Notes under the pieces: generated by a model | What the model was told of the DNA's origin: nothing | The model's database searches: none | Seen by the model: only the letters and a program-made list of their open reading frames with translations | Position numbers and translations under genes: made by a program | Assembly (NCBI GenBank): GCA_024511395.1 | Contig: JANELJ010000155.1 | Coordinates: 1 to 5,478 of the forward strand | Length of the DNA: 5,478 nucleotides | Direction: 5' to 3' | Source of the DNA: Gammaproteobacteria bacterium | GTDB lineage: Bacteria > Pseudomonadota > Gammaproteobacteria > GRL18 | Shown here: in pieces, positions 5,269-5,478 of the stretch | Position numbering within the stretch: position 1 is the stretch's first letter | How the letters are laid out: each line of letters starts with the position of its first letter

Positions 5269-5478
5269 TAGTTCAACCTGAATAATACCGTTTTAAGCCT
5301 GACATCAAGCCAGGTTTAAAGCGGCTGATTGCCCCGGTTTGATAAAATATCCCATCAAACCGGAAATAATTTTGAGCCACAAAAGCCGGAGCTTATTGAG
5401 GATCTTTCTTAAGTTATGTCCAGCGGCTACCATAACCACATTAATGGCATCACCGACTGCACCTTTGAGGTAGCAGCG
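5269..5478 (-). mobile_element. 3' end of the same IS, right copy, inverted (partial)
   Basis: The reverse complement matches 72-281 at 204 of 210 positions with no gap, so this is a second copy of the same IS with its transposase end pointing left, into the window. The element continues past the window edge. The shared boundary is ggttgaacta (minus strand, ending at 5269), after which the flanking DNA differs from the left copy. Both copies therefore point their 3' ends at each other across the topB-pyk segment. Confidence 0.88.
5269..5478 (-). repeat. Long inverted repeat, right arm (pairs with 72-281)
   Basis: This is the partner of the left arm, giving a 4,987-base interval between the two. 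Its internal hairpin (5334-5343 with 5354-5363) is a perfect 10-bp stem, longer than the corresponding stem in the left copy. It lacks the extra boundary-spanning arm seen beside the left copy. Confidence 0.92.
5305..5478 (-). CDS. IS5-superfamily transposase, C-terminal fragment (second copy, 5' end outside window)
   Basis: The frame is open to the window edge and gives 57 residues starting RCYLKGAVGDAIN and ending AALNLA, with a TGA at 5305-5307. It differs from the left copy by one residue (IKPGQS here, IKPEQS there). The catalytic Glu motif falls just outside the window in this copy. The low divergence indicates recent spread of this IS. Whether the complete gene is intact cannot be seen. 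Confidence 0.87.
   Translation of the reverse strand, partial: RCYLKGAVGDAINVVMVAAGHNLRKILNKLRLLWLKIISGLMGYFIKPGQSAALNLA

Noticed and set aside
5256..5271. Small palindrome ctatg-ctacta-catag at the right IS boundary
   Set aside because: It has only a 5-bp stem, includes the boundary bases and has no equivalent at the left copy, so it is probably chance.
1..5478. Composite transposon carrying topB and pyk as cargo
   Set aside because: The flanking IS copies are inward-facing and the contents are core genes plus two decayed chromosomal genes. No target duplication can be checked because the outer IS ends are outside the window.

Overview
The window looks like chromosomal DNA of a gammaproteobacterium of moderate GC content. 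The support is a TopB of the proteobacterial topoisomerase III type, a pyruvate kinase with a PykA-like C-terminus, an ElyC/YdcF-type envelope protein and an EAL-domain remnant. No genus can be named from the sequence. I found no tRNA, rRNA, CRISPR array or recognisable defence system.

Layout, left to right: (1) 1-281 is the 3' end of an IS5-superfamily insertion sequence reading rightward, with the transposase C-terminus and the IS end. (2) 282-349 is a short spacer with two nested palindromic structures. (3) 350-1094 on the minus strand is a YdcF/ElyC-family (DUF218) gene split by a frameshift. (4) 1095-1177 is a divergent AT-rich intergenic region. (5) 1178-3154 on the plus strand is an intact topB with a TTG start and a C-terminal zinc ribbon. 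(6) 3162-4613 on the minus strand is an intact pyruvate kinase, tail-to-tail with topB and only 7 bases away. (7) 4614-4743 is the pyk upstream region. (8) 4744-4881 on the minus strand is the last ~45 codons of an EAL-domain gene whose 5' part is gone. (9) 4882-5268 is an unassigned AT-rich stretch with two small overlapping ORFs. (10) 5269-5478 is a second copy of the same IS end, in opposite orientation.

The two housekeeping genes (DNA decatenation and the last step of glycolysis) have no obvious functional link and share no operon. The main theme is genome decay around mobile DNA. Both window edges lie inside near-identical IS copies (204 of 210 positions match by eye, inverted), one flanking gene is frameshifted, and another is cut down to a stub. 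The edges may simply be assembly breaks at a multi-copy IS. I see no convincing new system. The items most worth checking are the active-site substitutions in the pyruvate kinase, the EAL stub with its unassigned neighbour segment, and the hairpin that straddles the left IS boundary.
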